From positions 55,541 to 119,540 of the forward strand of contig JASAMV010001885.1 of the NCBI GenBank assembly GCA_030248065.1: 64,000 nt of DNA, in the 5' to 3' direction. The notes under the pieces were generated by a model. It saw only the letters and a program-made list of their open reading frames with translations, had not been told where the DNA came from and did no database searches. Below are positions 23,541 through 35,790 of this stretch, in pieces. The stretch is from Rhynchonema sp. JSB1_4 (taxonomy: Eukaryota; Nematoda; Chromadorea; Monhysterida; Xyalidae). Each line of letters starts with the position of its first letter. Position 1 is the first letter of the stretch. The position numbers and the translations under genes were made by a program.

Positions 23541-24829
23541 TTACTCTCCGGGAAATTTTGGCCAGATTTTACCGAATTCGGTAAAATTTTTACAGATTCT
23601 CGTTAAAATTTTGAGCACATAAACTGTCTGTAAACTTTACAGACTGTCTGTAAAATATTGCGTGTGTTTCATAGTAGCTTGCGTTTTACAGAGTGTTGGT
23701 AAATTTACAGACTGTTTGTAAAATTGAGACTTTACAGACTTTGTCTGTGATTTTATTTCCATTGCAACATGGCTGTTTGTCTTTGTAACATCACTTGCAA
23801 CATAAACACCACGGCAACATATGTACAAGTAGAATGTCAGTATCGTGCTAAGCATATCATGTACTATAATGATCCAGTTGGGAAATCAAAAAGAAACACC
23901 GTAGTATACAGTAAGATACTGAGTGTAAGGTGTGGATACGCAACAACATTTTAGAAAAGCAGAAAACTAAGAAACAAATATCAAAAGCAAAATTACGCAA
24001 ACACACTATGGCATGCGCGCTCTCAAGCAGCAGTTTATTCTTTGAATTTGACATCGGTAGTAAGCGTATATCCCATAGCAAGTCTGAACCGCTGCATTAG
24101 TCAAGATATAGCAGAAAGGGCAAATTATTGTTCAAGCTCAAATTGTTTGGCGAGTTGTCCATCAAAATGAAAAAATAATGGGTTGAGTTTAGTGTGAGAC
24201 GGGTGTTGATGAAGTCGTCCACTTTCCGATACGCACCCGTTTGTCTGATCAGTCGGACCGCGGCCGAGGAGACACAGTCTTGAATTGACTGGCAATCGAA
24301 TGGTCAGGTCCTGCAAAAGCGAACCTTGATTGCAAGCAGATTCCTTTTGAAGCGCACTAAACATGAGTACAACCCAGTTAAAATCAAGCAGGAAAGAGAA
24401 AGCGGTTGAATCAACACAACAAACCTGAAATTAAATCGTGATCAAATTCCATATTTAACGGCAAGCATTTTTTTTGAGTTTCCATCCTGTTTTGCGTGGA
24501 TCTTCTGCCGAAGATGAGAAGAATCTTTCGAAAATTGCAAAACATTGTGCATTGGAATGATTGACATCCACAATTTTGGTTTCTGTTTAACAAATCAACA
24601 CTTTCAATATAATAAAGCAGTCAAAAGTGACTACACAAAAATCAACACGTGGAGGCGAAAGATGGCTGATTCCCGCGCTTTTTACCAAATTTTACAAACA
24701 GTTTGTATTCCTTACAGATTGTCTGTAATTTTTACAAACAGCTTGTACAAATTACAGACAGTTTGTGTTTCCAAGGCTTACCGACACTCTCGGTAAAATT
24801 ATTTTACAGACTCTTCCCGGAGAGTAATA
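23541..24829. mobile_element. DNA transposon-like element with TTTACAGAC iterons
   Basis: The left end TTACTCTCCGGGAA (near 23541) is inverted at the right as TTCCCGGAGAGTAA (ending near 24829). Next to both ends are many copies of a palindromic word built on TTTACAGAC/GTCTGTAAA (about 23590-23760 and 24690-24815), the right set inverted relative to the left. The interior has only short ORFs, none recognised. It is probably non-autonomous or decayed. Confidence 0.65.
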
Positions 24830-25150
24830 ACACGACTGCAGTATTTGTCGTCCAAATCCTTGTGGAATGGGAGCATCATGCTTTTTGTCATGTTTCATCA
24901 ATTGTTGTGCGTTTTCTTTGCCGTTCAGCAAGAAAGTGCAGAAAAACAAACATTCATCTTCTGAACTCGAGGTTTGAATGGTATAATCGGAATAATGGGA
25001 AATACCGCGAAGAAACATCGACTTCGCATAAAAGTGAATCATACGAACAGGGAGTGCAAAATATAAATGCCAATAAGAAACTGGTTTGACCAAAACAAAC
25101 GCCCAATGAATGTAAAGAAGAGTTGATTATTAGCTCAAAAATACTTTTAT
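24830..25150. other. Downstream flank of PAICS
   Basis: AT-rich spacer with no gene recognised. Confidence 0.4.
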
Positions 25151-28100
25151 TCAGTTTTCTCCGTTCATCAGTTGCCCATTTTGTTCGCTTTGCTCGGCGT
25201 GCAGACTTTTGTCGGCCTTCTGGAACGGAAAACACATTTTGGAACGGAATGTTTGGCCTGCACAAAAAATGTTAGTGTCAGAAGACCTGCAGTTTGACGC
25301 AGTTGTTCAACTGTTTGACGCGGACTCGCGACCACACGACCGGGTCGCAGACGGACAGAATGTTGGCCACGGCCAGTGCTGTGTTGTCCGCACCCAGCAC
25401 GGTCATGCAACCGATACCTGCAACATGTAGTTTTCAGGGCACGATGCGAGCGCATCAATGCATATTCATGGAGTAACCCGCACCAGATGGCATGCGCAAC
25501 GATGACCACACATCTTGTGCCCATTCGCCCTTGCCGATTGGTGGTGAGTTGATGACAGGATATGATGTGTTCCCAGCAGTCACCGGACCCAACCCGTTGC
25601 TGCGACCCGCTACACACACGAACACAACTGGACAAGTGCTGCCTGAAATCAAACATGGTCTGACATGGACATGACAGCACAAACTTGGTGGTTGGGCCCG
25701 GCCCTGGCCTGGTCTAGAGACTTTTTGTCTCAGGCGTATATTTCTACATAGATTTACTGCTGCTGTTAAATTTCGACCATCGTGAAAGCATTTGTCGGGT
25801 TGATGGAAACGAAGTCATGAGACCGACGCCAGACCGGACAAAATCGACAACCAAGTTCGATACAAGTCCACAAGTTTTTTTAACTTGTAAGTCATACAGG
25901 CATCACAGAGCTCGTGAAACATCACCAATGCACGTAGATGTGTACATACCCTCGTATTCCCTGATGATGTTCAATGTGCCTTCCGTGCTCTTGTGCGCTG
26001 ACGTGATCCTGATCTCGCAAGGAATGCCCAGCTCACGACAACTGACAGAGATTTGTTTTCCATAAGACAGATCGCTCGGTGAGCCCATCAGAATTACGCA
26101 GCGGCCACGTGGATGCGTGTCGAAAAGCTGGATAACAGAGGGAAATTTAAAAAAAAACGCTTGTTCAAAAATCAAAAAAATATAAAAACAGAGCTAAAAT
26201 TGGCACCAACATTCAGCTGGTCGGTCACCCAACTGTAGTCGGTCTTGAGTCGTTTCAGGTCATCAGCATTGACGGCAGACAGGTTACGGTAGAACTGCTT
26301 GTCTTTCTGGAAGGCATTACAACTTTTTTGAGATGTGTTGTCAGCATCGTGTTATGCGACACGTCAAACAACAATATACACGTATAATCTGTTGGGTGTA
26401 ACATCGGTGGTGGTGGGCATAAAAACAAGGATTCCAATGAAACATCAGCCAACCGCCAGTCGTTTGTCACCAGCCGGCCACAATCGCCACGAATCGCTGT
26501 CGATCACATCAGCCAGCACGATCTCGCCTCAAACATGATGTTTCAATCACTCAAACGTTCAATCAGTGACACAAGCTGTTGCTAAAATTCAGGTACACCC
26601 CATTCTGCTGACCAACCGTCTTGATTGATGCCGAACTCGATCTTCATGTCGACCAGCGTGCACTGGCGTTGTTGCCACGCTTTCTCCAGCAGCTCGAACA
26701 CGACAACCTGCGCAACAGATCAACTCCGTCGAATTGTATTCGGAATCAAGTCATTCACATGGACACGGGTAATCTTCCATCATAAATGGAAACCTTTTGA
26801 AATGAAGCCATGCCTCACAAACCGTAGTCTTCGCCATCACATCCACGTGATCCGAATTGATCTCGATGCCACCCACCACCATTCCCGATTCGGTCAATGT
26901 CTCAAATGACCATTGGGGGTCGTTGTTGGCATCATCCTGCAAATGCATCAATCAAATTTACCACCTTATACCATTTTCATGTGCCAGAGTTGAGAAAACA
27001 TAATTCAGGCGAAAAATTGGAAACCGCAACCTGCCATACCTTGTAAAATATTTCCAACTTCGGTGGCGTGAACACGAGTCCCTCTTTCACCTGGGGATTG
27101 CGACGCAGAAACGAGCCGGTGGCGATCCGACGCGTGACCTGTGCTTGGGAAATCATTATACAGTGACCAAAATTGACGGATTCCATCATGCATGTTAGTA
27201 GGTGTAACTAGACGGGACCCGTGCCTACGGCCCGGCTACAGCGCCGCGCCCGTGCCCCCCCCCCCGAAGACCCGTTAGCATACCCAAAGCTACCCGTGAA
27301 AATTGACCCGTCATAGACGGCAGGCAGCGGTCAATGGACTGAAGCGTGGTGGAAAAGAAACGGAAGATAACAAAGGGGAAACGGAGTTAAAAATAGGAGG
27401 GGGAGAGTGGAAAATGGGCTTGAGAAAGGTGGGAGGGAAGGGAAAGAGGAGGGGAGGTCAAGAAGGGGAAAAGGGAATTGGAAAAAAGAAGGAAAGAGAA
27501 GAGAAAAGGGAAGGAAGGGCGGAAACGGAGTTAAAAATAGGAGGGGGAGAGTGGAAAATGGGCTTGAGAAAGGTGGGAGGGAAGGGAAAGAGAGGAGACT
27601 GGCCTGAGAAGGACGGAAGAAAAAAGAGGAGGGGAGGTCAAGAAGGGGGAAAAGGGGAATTGGAAAAAAGAAAGAAAGAGAAGAGAAAAGGGAAGGAAGG
27701 GGAAAGGAAAGAAAAAAGGAGGGAAGGAAGGGAAAGAGAGGAGAGTGAAAATTGGAAAAAGAAGGAAAGAGAAGAGAAAAGGGAAGGAAGGGGAAAGGAA
27801 AGAAAAAAGGAGGGAGGGAAGGGAAAGAGAGGAGAGTGAAAAGAGAGGGAGGGGGCCACAGACAGACAGACATACATACATACGCCTTCCTGTTTTAGTA
27901 GTATAGATAAAGCGGATGGCATGTCAATGAAACATCTGGAACGAGACGCACCCATTCGATGGGTATCATCGCACATCGCTCAGCAATGAATTCGTTGTCG
28001 CTGTGCGAACGAACGAAATGCGATTTCAGACCTGCAGCCAATAATTAGGGGTCATTACGAGACCTCTAGAGTACAAAATTCTGTTTGTGAACCTTAACTA

Positions 28101-28516
28101 CTTAACGCACCACATTCCTTCAAATATTGGAACACTTTGCAGATAGTGTAGCTGGCGATGGCGCCCTTGCCCTGAACCTCATGCTGCCGCTTACCGTCAT
28201 GCGCTGTGATACGATCCTGGTGAAGTAAAAGTTCGTGGTGGTACACAGTGGCGATACGTTCCGTGAAACATCAACAAAACAATATCGCACAAAAACGTTT
28301 GGTCAGTAAACAGACCTTGTTTCGAACGAGCACAAACTTTGGCTGATCGACGATCTCAAAAATCAGCTTCGTTTTGCCCTCAGCGACCTGTTTGAGGTTG
28401 TTGGGCACTGAAATAGTTGACATATTAGATTATGAACTGATATTTACACGATATTTGAAGTAAAAGTGGTCAAGAATTTGAAATTTCTGAAACTTACGTG
28501 TATTAAACGAAGTCAT
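25151..28516 (-). CDS. PAICS: PAICS: SAICAR synthetase / AIR carboxylase
   Basis: A bifunctional enzyme of de novo purine synthesis. It carboxylates AIR to CAIR and then ligates aspartate to give SAICAR, in the cytosol. Thirteen exons: 28516-28498, 28407-28316, 28216-28111, 28031-27952, 27138-27040, 26936-26823, 26707-26617, 26527-26454, 26306-26211, 26127-25950, 25642-25478, 25417-25287, 25219-25151. They total 1314 nt (437 aa; human about 425). The N-terminal synthetase part shows [64 protein letters not shown]. The C-terminal carboxylase part shows [58 protein letters not shown]. Domain order is that of animal PAICS. AATAAA overlaps the TGA stop (25152-25147). Confidence 0.96.
27300..27880. 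repeat. Purine-rich (GGGAAAG) tract in PAICS intron 4
   Basis: About 530 bp of nearly pure A+G on the + strand, built of GGAAAGAGAAG / GGGAAGG words, with an internal duplication of a ~60-base segment (27379-27440 and 27517-27590). Open frames on both strands are composition artefacts (Lys/Glu/Gly on +, Ser/Pro/Phe on -). Such tracts can form triplex DNA. Confidence 0.85.
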
Positions 28517-29036
28517 GGTTTTCAAGCTCAAATTTTGAGGAATAGGTGAAAAATTTCTGCCAGCACACAAGGGAACAACGAAGTGAACACCACACGAGTC
28601 ACAAACACAAGCAAAATACCAGAAAACACCCGCGTGCTGCGTGCAGTGTGTTTTTTTGTTTGTTGACTTGACCCACACCATTGGTTTGGTTTGCTCTGTA
28701 CTGTTCTGTTCTGGCTCGACCATTGAAGAGGTTGGGGCATCATGTCTTTGTCAAGCATTGATGACAGTAATTAGAACTTAGCCACCCGACCCCGTTGAAG
28801 AAAGACAAAGCATGTGGTTTCATTCACATATCCATTACGATCACCATAATGCGTGTTTCAACACGCAATTGTCATGCTTTCCAGACGGGACAGGACATGC
28901 GTGACAGGCGCCAACTAACTTGACAGTACTGCTTGGCTTCTGACTTGCCTGACAATTAACCTTCACTCGTTAGTGTTGTTGGATCGTTGGGTGCCTTTGC
29001 CTTCTGATGTGCTTGTATCTATGCCCATTCCTGCTA
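28517..29036. other. Upstream region of PAICS
   Basis: No gene is seen. This must hold the PAICS promoter. No reliable core elements could be read. Confidence 0.35.
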
Positions 29037-30062
29037 TCAATATACATTATGTACCGAACAACCTCGTCTTTTTGCAGAATAGCGTGAGGTGATATCACTG
29101 CCAAACTGGTTGTGCACGCAGGAATAGCCCTCAACATCAGGTAAGATGAACACGTGTGGGCAATAAACACTGCGAAACGTTTGTTGCGAGCTGCAACATT
29201 GACACACACACATCCGTGAGGGACTGAGTGGGCACAAAGATCACAAACACCTTGCACTTGGCTCCGAACAAAAAGTTCTCCAGCCCATTTCTTGTCATGT
29301 CACATCTGACATTCAGCTGACTGAAACAGATTATCATGACAAAATGCCAGCAGTTTGACACAATAACGCACGTTTGGGTTCCGGTGCAGCGTGGCTGAAA
29401 CCATTAGACTCGCGGAAGACATATGTACCAGAAGGTAGCCATCAGCGCGATTATGGTCACAATTTAGAGTCGTTCACTGGTTGGGTGCACAATTTCCAAC
29501 AAAATGTGATGCAATTGAGCGTGTGACATGATTACGGTACTTTGGCTTGTGGATTGGGATCGATAACTGCACTACTTTTTGTACAATCCATCCACTCGTG
29601 TGCATGCGGGTGTATTTTTCATGTCAAGATCATCATGAGTTTAGTTTAGTTCTGGTTCTGCTCATCATAAAACTATTGCATGTTGCTTTATGCGCAATCT
29701 CGCAATCATTTGAACCGCATGCAGATGAAAAGCAAAATTACCATCCAAATATTTCTGAAAGTTCACAAATTCTGAAGTAAAGTGGTTCGCCCAGTCCAGA
29801 GAAACAACAATGGCGTCATACAGTCGTGTGGTCAAATTCAGCTCTGCAGATCTGGAAGAAATGGAGATGTCTTTGGTTGGTTTCGTTTTTCTATCCACAT
29901 AGCGGCATCCACGTGACCCCGCAGCACGACGTGCACCGTTTTCGCATCTGTCTGGTCACGTGACTTTTTTGGGGGAAAGTGGTCAGCATTTTTTTGCCAG
30001 ATCTGTGTTACTGTGACCGGATCAACGTTGCAGTTGTGTGTCGGAAGTTTGGTAACAGGCAT
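29037..30062 (-). CDS. Possible unrecognised minus-strand gene
   Basis: Several minus-strand frames look coding and are flanked by plausible splice sites: ATG 30062 with [15 protein letters not shown]...; about 29852-29710 ([17 protein letters not shown]...NFQKYLDG then GTAATT); and about 29314-29250 (LNVRCDMTRNGLENFLFG...). I recognise no family and the exon chain is uncertain. It overlaps the putative first exon of the calmodulin-like gene on the other strand, so one of the two is likely wrong. Confidence 0.25.
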
Positions 30063-31669
30063 TTTGCTGGCTAGCCTTTTACACTACGTTACCGCGTGCA
30101 AACATAACCTGACGTTTGACCATAAATCCGTTCGACAGCAGCATTTCCCACAAAATCCCGAATCTCCATCCGTTTTGCAGGGCGACATCGACGAGCAAAC
30201 ATTAGACGGTGGGTTTGGTGGAAATGGTTATCGCCGCTCCGTTTCATGCACATTTTATGAAACGTGCTATGTACACTCAGTCGCTTTATTTATTATTAAG
30301 AAGCGGCACGTGGTCGCTTTTCTGTTTCGATGCTCATTAATGTGAATCTCACGGGATTACAATACCCGCGGTGTTTGGTTCCGGGTTTTCTGGTGTTTCA
30401 CCTTTTCGCACCTTCAGTTGTGACTGTATTATTGTTTTTGAGCAAAGCACCTTCCTGCCAAGAGTGTAGCCGCCCAATACGAATCTGCGCATAACAGGAC
30501 CATGCATTTTTCTTCCGAAGTGCTCCGAAGGGCCAGGAGCCCAAAGCCGTTGAACATAGACGGATCCGGCCACAAACCAAAGTTCGAACGAAGGCTCCAT
30601 TCGATAGCAGGTCTCTGACAAGACTGGGCGTCATTTGGCAACAGTTCTCCATTCCGCTTTAGCAATGTACAGTATGACTCTTCAGATGAGTTGTGATGCG
30701 CATTGTTGGTTGTGTCATGCTGGTTTTCTCACCTGTTTTCACAGCCGGGCGGTGCACCTGGTCGGTGGAAATGCACACGCACTGTAGTCACACAACAAGA
30801 GTTGCGTCAGCCACACCAGTTGTGGTAGATGGTTGGCTGATGTTTCAGAGCTGAAGAAAGCGTTTGCGTTGTTCGACAAGGACGGCAATGGTGCGATCAG
30901 CGCCAAGGAATTGGGCACCGTCATGCGATCGTTGGGCCAGAATCCGAGCGAGACCGAACTGCAGATATTGATCAATCAGGCCGATGTCGACTGTGCGTCA
31001 GGCTGGCTGATGTTTCACAAATGTGTCTCAATCGTACTGCTTCACAGGTAACGGCGTGATCGACTTTCCCGAGTTCGCCGCGGTCATGTGCAAACGATCA
31101 GCGAGCGAAGACGCCAGTGAGACAATCAAGGAAGCCTTCAGGGTAATCTCACAACGCAGCTGTTCATTTTACACTGCGAACACATTGAACTGTCAATTTG
31201 AGTTAGGACACAGATTCCCCGGTTTTGTCATGCACGCGTGAAACATCGCCCAGGTGTTCGACATCGGCAACACGGGTTCGATTTCGATGTGCGAATTGCG
31301 TAACGTGATGCAGCACGTCGGGGACGGCCTGACGGCCACCGAATTGGACAACATCATGGCTGGCGCCGATCGGAATGGAGACGGGATGATCGAATATGAC
31401 GGTATTCCAATAAAGTAATCTTGGAAACTATTCCGGGGGAGGGGCTGTATGTGGAAAAATATGGCAAGCAATTTTGTAATTTTTATAAACTAAAACATCT
31501 GACAATAAATGGTTTTGCAGAGTTTGTCCAGCTGATCACCTACAACCCGCCTCCGGCGTCCGAGACCGATTCATCTGATGTCGTCGAGTCTGTGCCCTCA
31601 ACGCAGGGATCGGACCCAACATTTGCTGTTGCGAATCTGAAAGGGGCCAGGCCATCGCGACAGAAATGA
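29810..31669 (+). CDS. Calmodulin-like four EF-hand protein
   Basis: Firm exons: 30181-30208, 30849-30992, 31048-31142, 31254-31401, 31521-31669, with consistent phases. An in-phase candidate first exon with ATG is 29810-29875, but the start is uncertain. EF1 is [12 protein letters not shown], next to [15 protein letters not shown] as in calmodulin. EF2 is [14 protein letters not shown]3 is [12 protein letters not shown], with weak ligands at positions 3 and 5. EF4 is [12 protein letters not shown], its last Glu supplied by the final exon. A ~45-residue Ser/Pro-rich tail follows EF4, so it is longer than true calmodulin (about 209 aa with the candidate exon). It is likely a cytosolic calcium sensor. 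Its neighbour DHFR lies in the same orientation 0.7 kb downstream. Confidence 0.85.
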
Positions 31670-32386
31670 ACATGCTGCTCGAAAATGATCGATTACTGGA
31701 TTGAGAATCGCATGAATTAATTAATTATTATTCGAAGTCGAGAGAAAAAGGAGCAGTGATGTATACAAATAATTGTTCTTGTTTCGGTTTCAGTCATAAA
31801 TCGCTGTTAGCTCTGTACACCACTGAAAATGAGCGCCGAACTAAACCTGAAATGCAAGCGCAGCGTCGTCTGTTTTGATTCGCAAACAAATGGCAAAATG
31901 GCTCACACAGATTGTTGACATACTGACCTCACACATGAAAGTGATGCAGATCCCAGCATATTAACGTCGCATGTTGATGTTACTTTATTGGATCAATGGT
32001 ATCCCAATATGGCGAGTGTGGGCATTTATGAGAAAGAGTCGTTGGTTGGTTCGAGTGCTTTTTCCTTTCGATTGTCTTTGCTCAAGCGCTGGTGATTTTG
32101 AATCTACGAACCATTCCCCACCAAGTCTTTACTAACCACAAGGTGCAGATACATGAGTTGCGCTGATATCAAGCTGTGAAACGAAGTTAGCATGGTTGCA
32201 TTTGTGTCTAATAATGTCTAGGCACACGTGAACTGCCTATGCAGCCGACGCAGGTGGTGTGGTACACACATAGAAAACATTTTGAACAACCTACAGTGCT
32301 TTCATAATTATGATGTCGAGTTTCATAGCGCTTTTGCAATTTAAAAATATTCTCACGATTCAAAAACAAAATATTACAGCCAGAAA
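31670..32386. other. Spacer between calmodulin-like gene and DHFR
   Basis: AT-rich with no gene recognised. It should hold the 3' UTR of the calmodulin-like gene and the DHFR promoter. Confidence 0.4.
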
Positions 32387-33498
32387 ATGTTAACGGCTAA
32401 ACTGCAAGTGAACCTAATCGCAGCGGTAAACGAGCGGATGGGTATTGGGCTGCAAGGTGGTTTGCCATGGCAGTTGAGCAAAGAATGGAAATACTTTTTG
32501 TCCACAATGTGAGTCGTTGATACCATTGTTTTTGGGAGTGACAAAGGAATCTAGTGCATGTTTTTTTATAAAATTTGGTTTAAGATCCGTGAAAGAAGAT
32601 CAATGGAGAAAGAACGTTCTCATTTTTGGACGTCGCACGTTCGAGAGCTGGCTGCCAAACGACGAATTTATTCAGGTCATTATCAGTCGGACGGCTTCGG
32701 CAAGTGAATGTTCATTATCTGCCAATTACTATTAAGGAGTGCGTTCGCCTGAGCTTTTCAGGTAAATTTGTATCCATCTACTGAACTTCATGTGTTTGAA
32801 GCGTACGATGATGCGATTCAGGCACTGGAATCGGATCCTAAATTCAGAGGTAAAAATTCCTTTGTACAGATCGATCTCGAGCGCAATTGACTTTTCACGC
32901 GATTAAGCAATCCACGGCCAAGATATGGCCTCATCACATATAAGGTTTGATTATTCGTTCTGTCATTTTGGTGAATCTTGCGACGCAAAGCAGAGGCTGT
33001 TGACGAAACGAAACTCCCTTGTCCAGGCCAAATTGGTCGGATATGGAACTGTGGAGGCGCGGGCATTTACGACGCCGGGCTCAGACATGCATCATTCCAT
33101 CGATTGTTTCTCACCAGAGTCAAGATGAAGTGCGAATGCGATGTTTTCTTTCCGAACGTTAGAAACAGTCGGTATAGAATCAATTTAGGGGGCTGTTTAC
33201 TGTCGAGTCCTCCAGCGGAGCCACAGCAGGATCTCACAAGCGTGGGTGGTGTGAGGTGCCAAAAAAACCTGTCAATTCACATCAGGTGTTCAATACACTT
33301 GAGACAATCGTACATATAGTACATAGACATTCCAGACAGATTGGTCGCAACTTCGATGTTTGACTCGTGACGAAATACGCCACATCGATGCACATATACC
33401 GCTGGACGAAGTGGCAGAGTCGAATGGTGTCACTTGGCAAAGTGCAGGTGTACGAAAAGATAAATCCACATGAGGAGATGACAAAGACTGTGAAATAA
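32387..33498 (+). CDS. DHFR: Dihydrofolate reductase
   Basis: Reduces dihydrofolate to tetrahydrofolate with NADPH. Exons: 32387-32508; 32585-32703; 32754-32849; 33027-33167; 33340 onward. Motifs in order: LIAAVNERMGIG, GGLPWQLSKEWKYF, NVLIFGRRTFESW, VIISRTAS, GRIWNCGGAGIYDAGL (the GG nucleotide-binding turn), LFLTRVKMKCECDVFFP. The frame in the last exon reads through SNGVTWQ and hits TGA at 33471. A shift after the AAA at 33439-33441 instead gives VQVYEKINPH..., the normal DHFR ending (VYEK), with stop TAA at 33496-33498. An extra A in the assembly or a real terminal frameshift is therefore likely. AATAAA overlaps that stop (33494-33499). Confidence 0.92.
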
Positions 33499-34388
33499 AT
33501 TACATTTAGTTGCTGTCATGGAAATAAATACCATACAGATTAACTCAATGCGGCTACAACATTGTCCTGTCCACCATAATAAGACAACTACTACCACATT
33601 TATACAATTGTATAATTCCACATCTGTAAAAGTCTCATTCGAATTTCTGATAAATTTATTTCCGGCTCGAAGGTTACGTCAAGTCGGTGGTTTGCTGGTG
33701 CTTGGTGTCAGCAACTACAAACAAAAAACGGGTGCGACCGTCTGCCAAGCCGAGTTCTGTTTGTCGGGATCATACTCATGGAGATGTTTGTGCACGCAGT
33801 GTGCAAAGTCACGGTCACATTCACACTTCACTTTATTGCACTCGTTTTGTCCTGTAAATGGATAAAATAAGCAAAAGTTGCCCATGCGTCATGATATCGA
33901 ATAATTGCGTTGCCCATACCATCTTCAACATCGTACTTATGGTGTACCATGACACAATTTCTGGGATAACTCATTCACCCAGTTTTTCAAGCACTGTACC
34001 CCTACGAATACCAGCATATATATGGAATAAGTAACCTGGATTACAATGCACGCGGTTTGACCTGTGGTCACACGTGAAATCGAAGCCCACAAACAATGTT
34101 TGTTGGTAAGTCCACAGGTTACACACGTGCTGAACATCGAGGTAGCAGATGTCATGAACTTCGCAGCACCTGCGTGTATAATAAGCATGGTCAAATTCTG
34201 TACGTGTGCCAGGTTTGCCAAAGTCTCATGGTTTGACGTTTAGGCCGGCGTGCGTGATAACTATAATATCCTGCAGCGTGTTGATATGTCAAATCAGGCC
34301 ACCGCACACGCAAAAAAGCTTTGACCGACCAGTGCGTAGACTACGTTTTAGTTATTCGGATAATTCTCTCTTCCAAACTATAGTTATT
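33499..34388. other. Downstream of DHFR
   Basis: No recognised gene or repeat structure. Short ORFs on both strands lack family signatures. Confidence 0.35.
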
Positions 34389-34952
34389 ACAAGAAAGAAA
34401 AATGCCCCAAGGGGCATAAAAGAAATATGGTTCCCTGGCTGACTGGCATAAAAGAACGATACTAGCTTGCACCACTTTGCTGATGTTTCATTAGGCACTG
34501 GAATAAACGTAAGTGTGTTCTGAGCTGTTTGATACCGAACAGTAGACATTGAACCATATTTCCGGCGCGAACTCTTTTGAACCAACACCCAGCCGATATC
34601 GAAACTTTCGTGCAAACACACATAATTAGGCAACTGTTTCTTCTTTTCAACCTCACGACGGTAACTGTGCAGTCTTCGGTTGCGCACGATGGTTCAACAA
34701 GGAGAGGAGTAAAGAGAATATTGCAATGTTTCAATATCTCCGTGCCCTGTGTCTCTGGTGGCAAGACAGCACGCGCCGGAAATATGGTTCAATGTCTACT
34801 GTTCGGTATCAAACAGCTCAGAACACACTTACGTTTATTCCAGTGCCTAATGAAACATCAGCAAAGTGGTGCAAGCTAGTATCGTTCTTTTATGCCAGTC
34901 AGCCAGGGAACCATATTTCTTTTATGCCCCTTGGGGCATTTTTCTTTCTTGT
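34389..34952. repeat. Perfect long foldback element
   Basis: Arms 34389-34569 and 34772-34952 (181 bp each) are inverted copies with no mismatch that I could see. The spacer is 202 bp. The arms make mirror-image ORFs on both strands, which are artefacts. The lack of divergence suggests recent formation or conversion. Each arm contains one ATGTTTCAT word. Confidence 0.9.
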
Positions 34953-35111
34953 GTCGTTCTTTTATATCGCGCAAGCGCCAAACAGAGAACCCGGATAAAT
35001 CAGGCACAGAAAGTTTTCAGTTCCGGCAAGCAATGGTTCTAACCAAGAAAATGTCGACCATCAGACTTTTCTCAAGTAATCAACGCACATGAGCGCAATG
35101 AGGTGTGGGGG

Positions 35112-35790
35112 TTAGTTTAAGGATGTTGTACTTTTTGGCAGGATATATGAATCGCTGGTTATCGTGACATAAGGCCAATTTTGCGTTTCGATTTCACTAT
35201 GGGGTTCTAACAATGGAGACACGCCTGTGTCTGCGTCTTCACCCACCACTGAAACAAAACCGACGCAGTGCCCCACGCGCATGTCTATGCTTTTGAGGAA
35301 CATGGTAACTTGTCAAGTTATTTATTTTTTTTAATTTACCGCCAGGTATACTCCGACAATTCTTTTGGGAGAAACTTTTCAAACACGTTGCCTGATCCGT
35401 AAAGCGCATGATGCGTGCACTGGCTATAGCGGTCACATGACTTCCGTAGCCAGTGCACGCTAATGCGCTTTACGGATCAGGCAACGCGGTTGAAAAGTTT
35501 CTCCCAAAAGAATTGCCAGAGTATATGTATTTGACACCCTAGGTAACATCATTTATAGCGCACTGATTGCGCATCGTCTCAGAGAATGGCACTTGTTGGT
35601 TTAGTACCAAGCAAAGCTGTGCAATGAACTTCCATGCAACCTGTCCCTTCAGCTTCAGCAATGAAATAAGTGTCAAACATCAGTCTCCAGATTGCTTTGG
35701 TGTTGGCCGCCGCATCTGATCTTGGATTCAATGTTACGTAAAAACTACTATTTAACTTTCCCACGAAAGTCAAATTATAAATGCGGAAAA
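35112..35790 (-). CDS. Possible exons of an unknown gene
   Basis: About 35765-35610 reads ...KLNSSFYVTLNPRSDAA...FIAEAEGTGCMEV then GGTACTA. About 35249-35112 follows TTTTGTTTCAG and reads VVGEDADTGVSPLLEP..., ending in TAA. Composition is protein-like and the splice sites are plausible. The MITE at 35347-35525 would lie in the intron. No family is recognised. Confidence 0.25.
35347..35525. mobile_element. Hairpin MITE, copy 1
   Basis: TATACTCCGACAATTCTTTT pairs with the inverted AAAAGAATTGCCAGAGTATA, and most of the 179-bp unit is one hairpin (TTGCCTGATCCGTAAAGCGC and its inverse). Copy 2 lies 0.57 kb away. Confidence 0.85.

Noticed and set aside
25168..25680. 170-codon minus-strand ORF
   Set aside because: A shadow frame across PAICS exons 11-13. 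The true exons are in other frames and match the family throughout.
27303..27873. Long Lys/Glu/Gly ORF on + and Ser/Pro/Phe ORFs on -
   Set aside because: They lie in a purine-only tract inside a PAICS intron. Open frames in several phases are expected from composition alone.
30349..30665. Three overlapping minus-strand ORFs, each with protein-like composition
   Set aside because: They fall inside an intron of the calmodulin-like gene, have no start context or splice chain, and no frame stands out.
34352..34998. Mirror-image ORFs on both strands
   Set aside because: They are produced by the perfect 181-bp inverted arms, not by genes.
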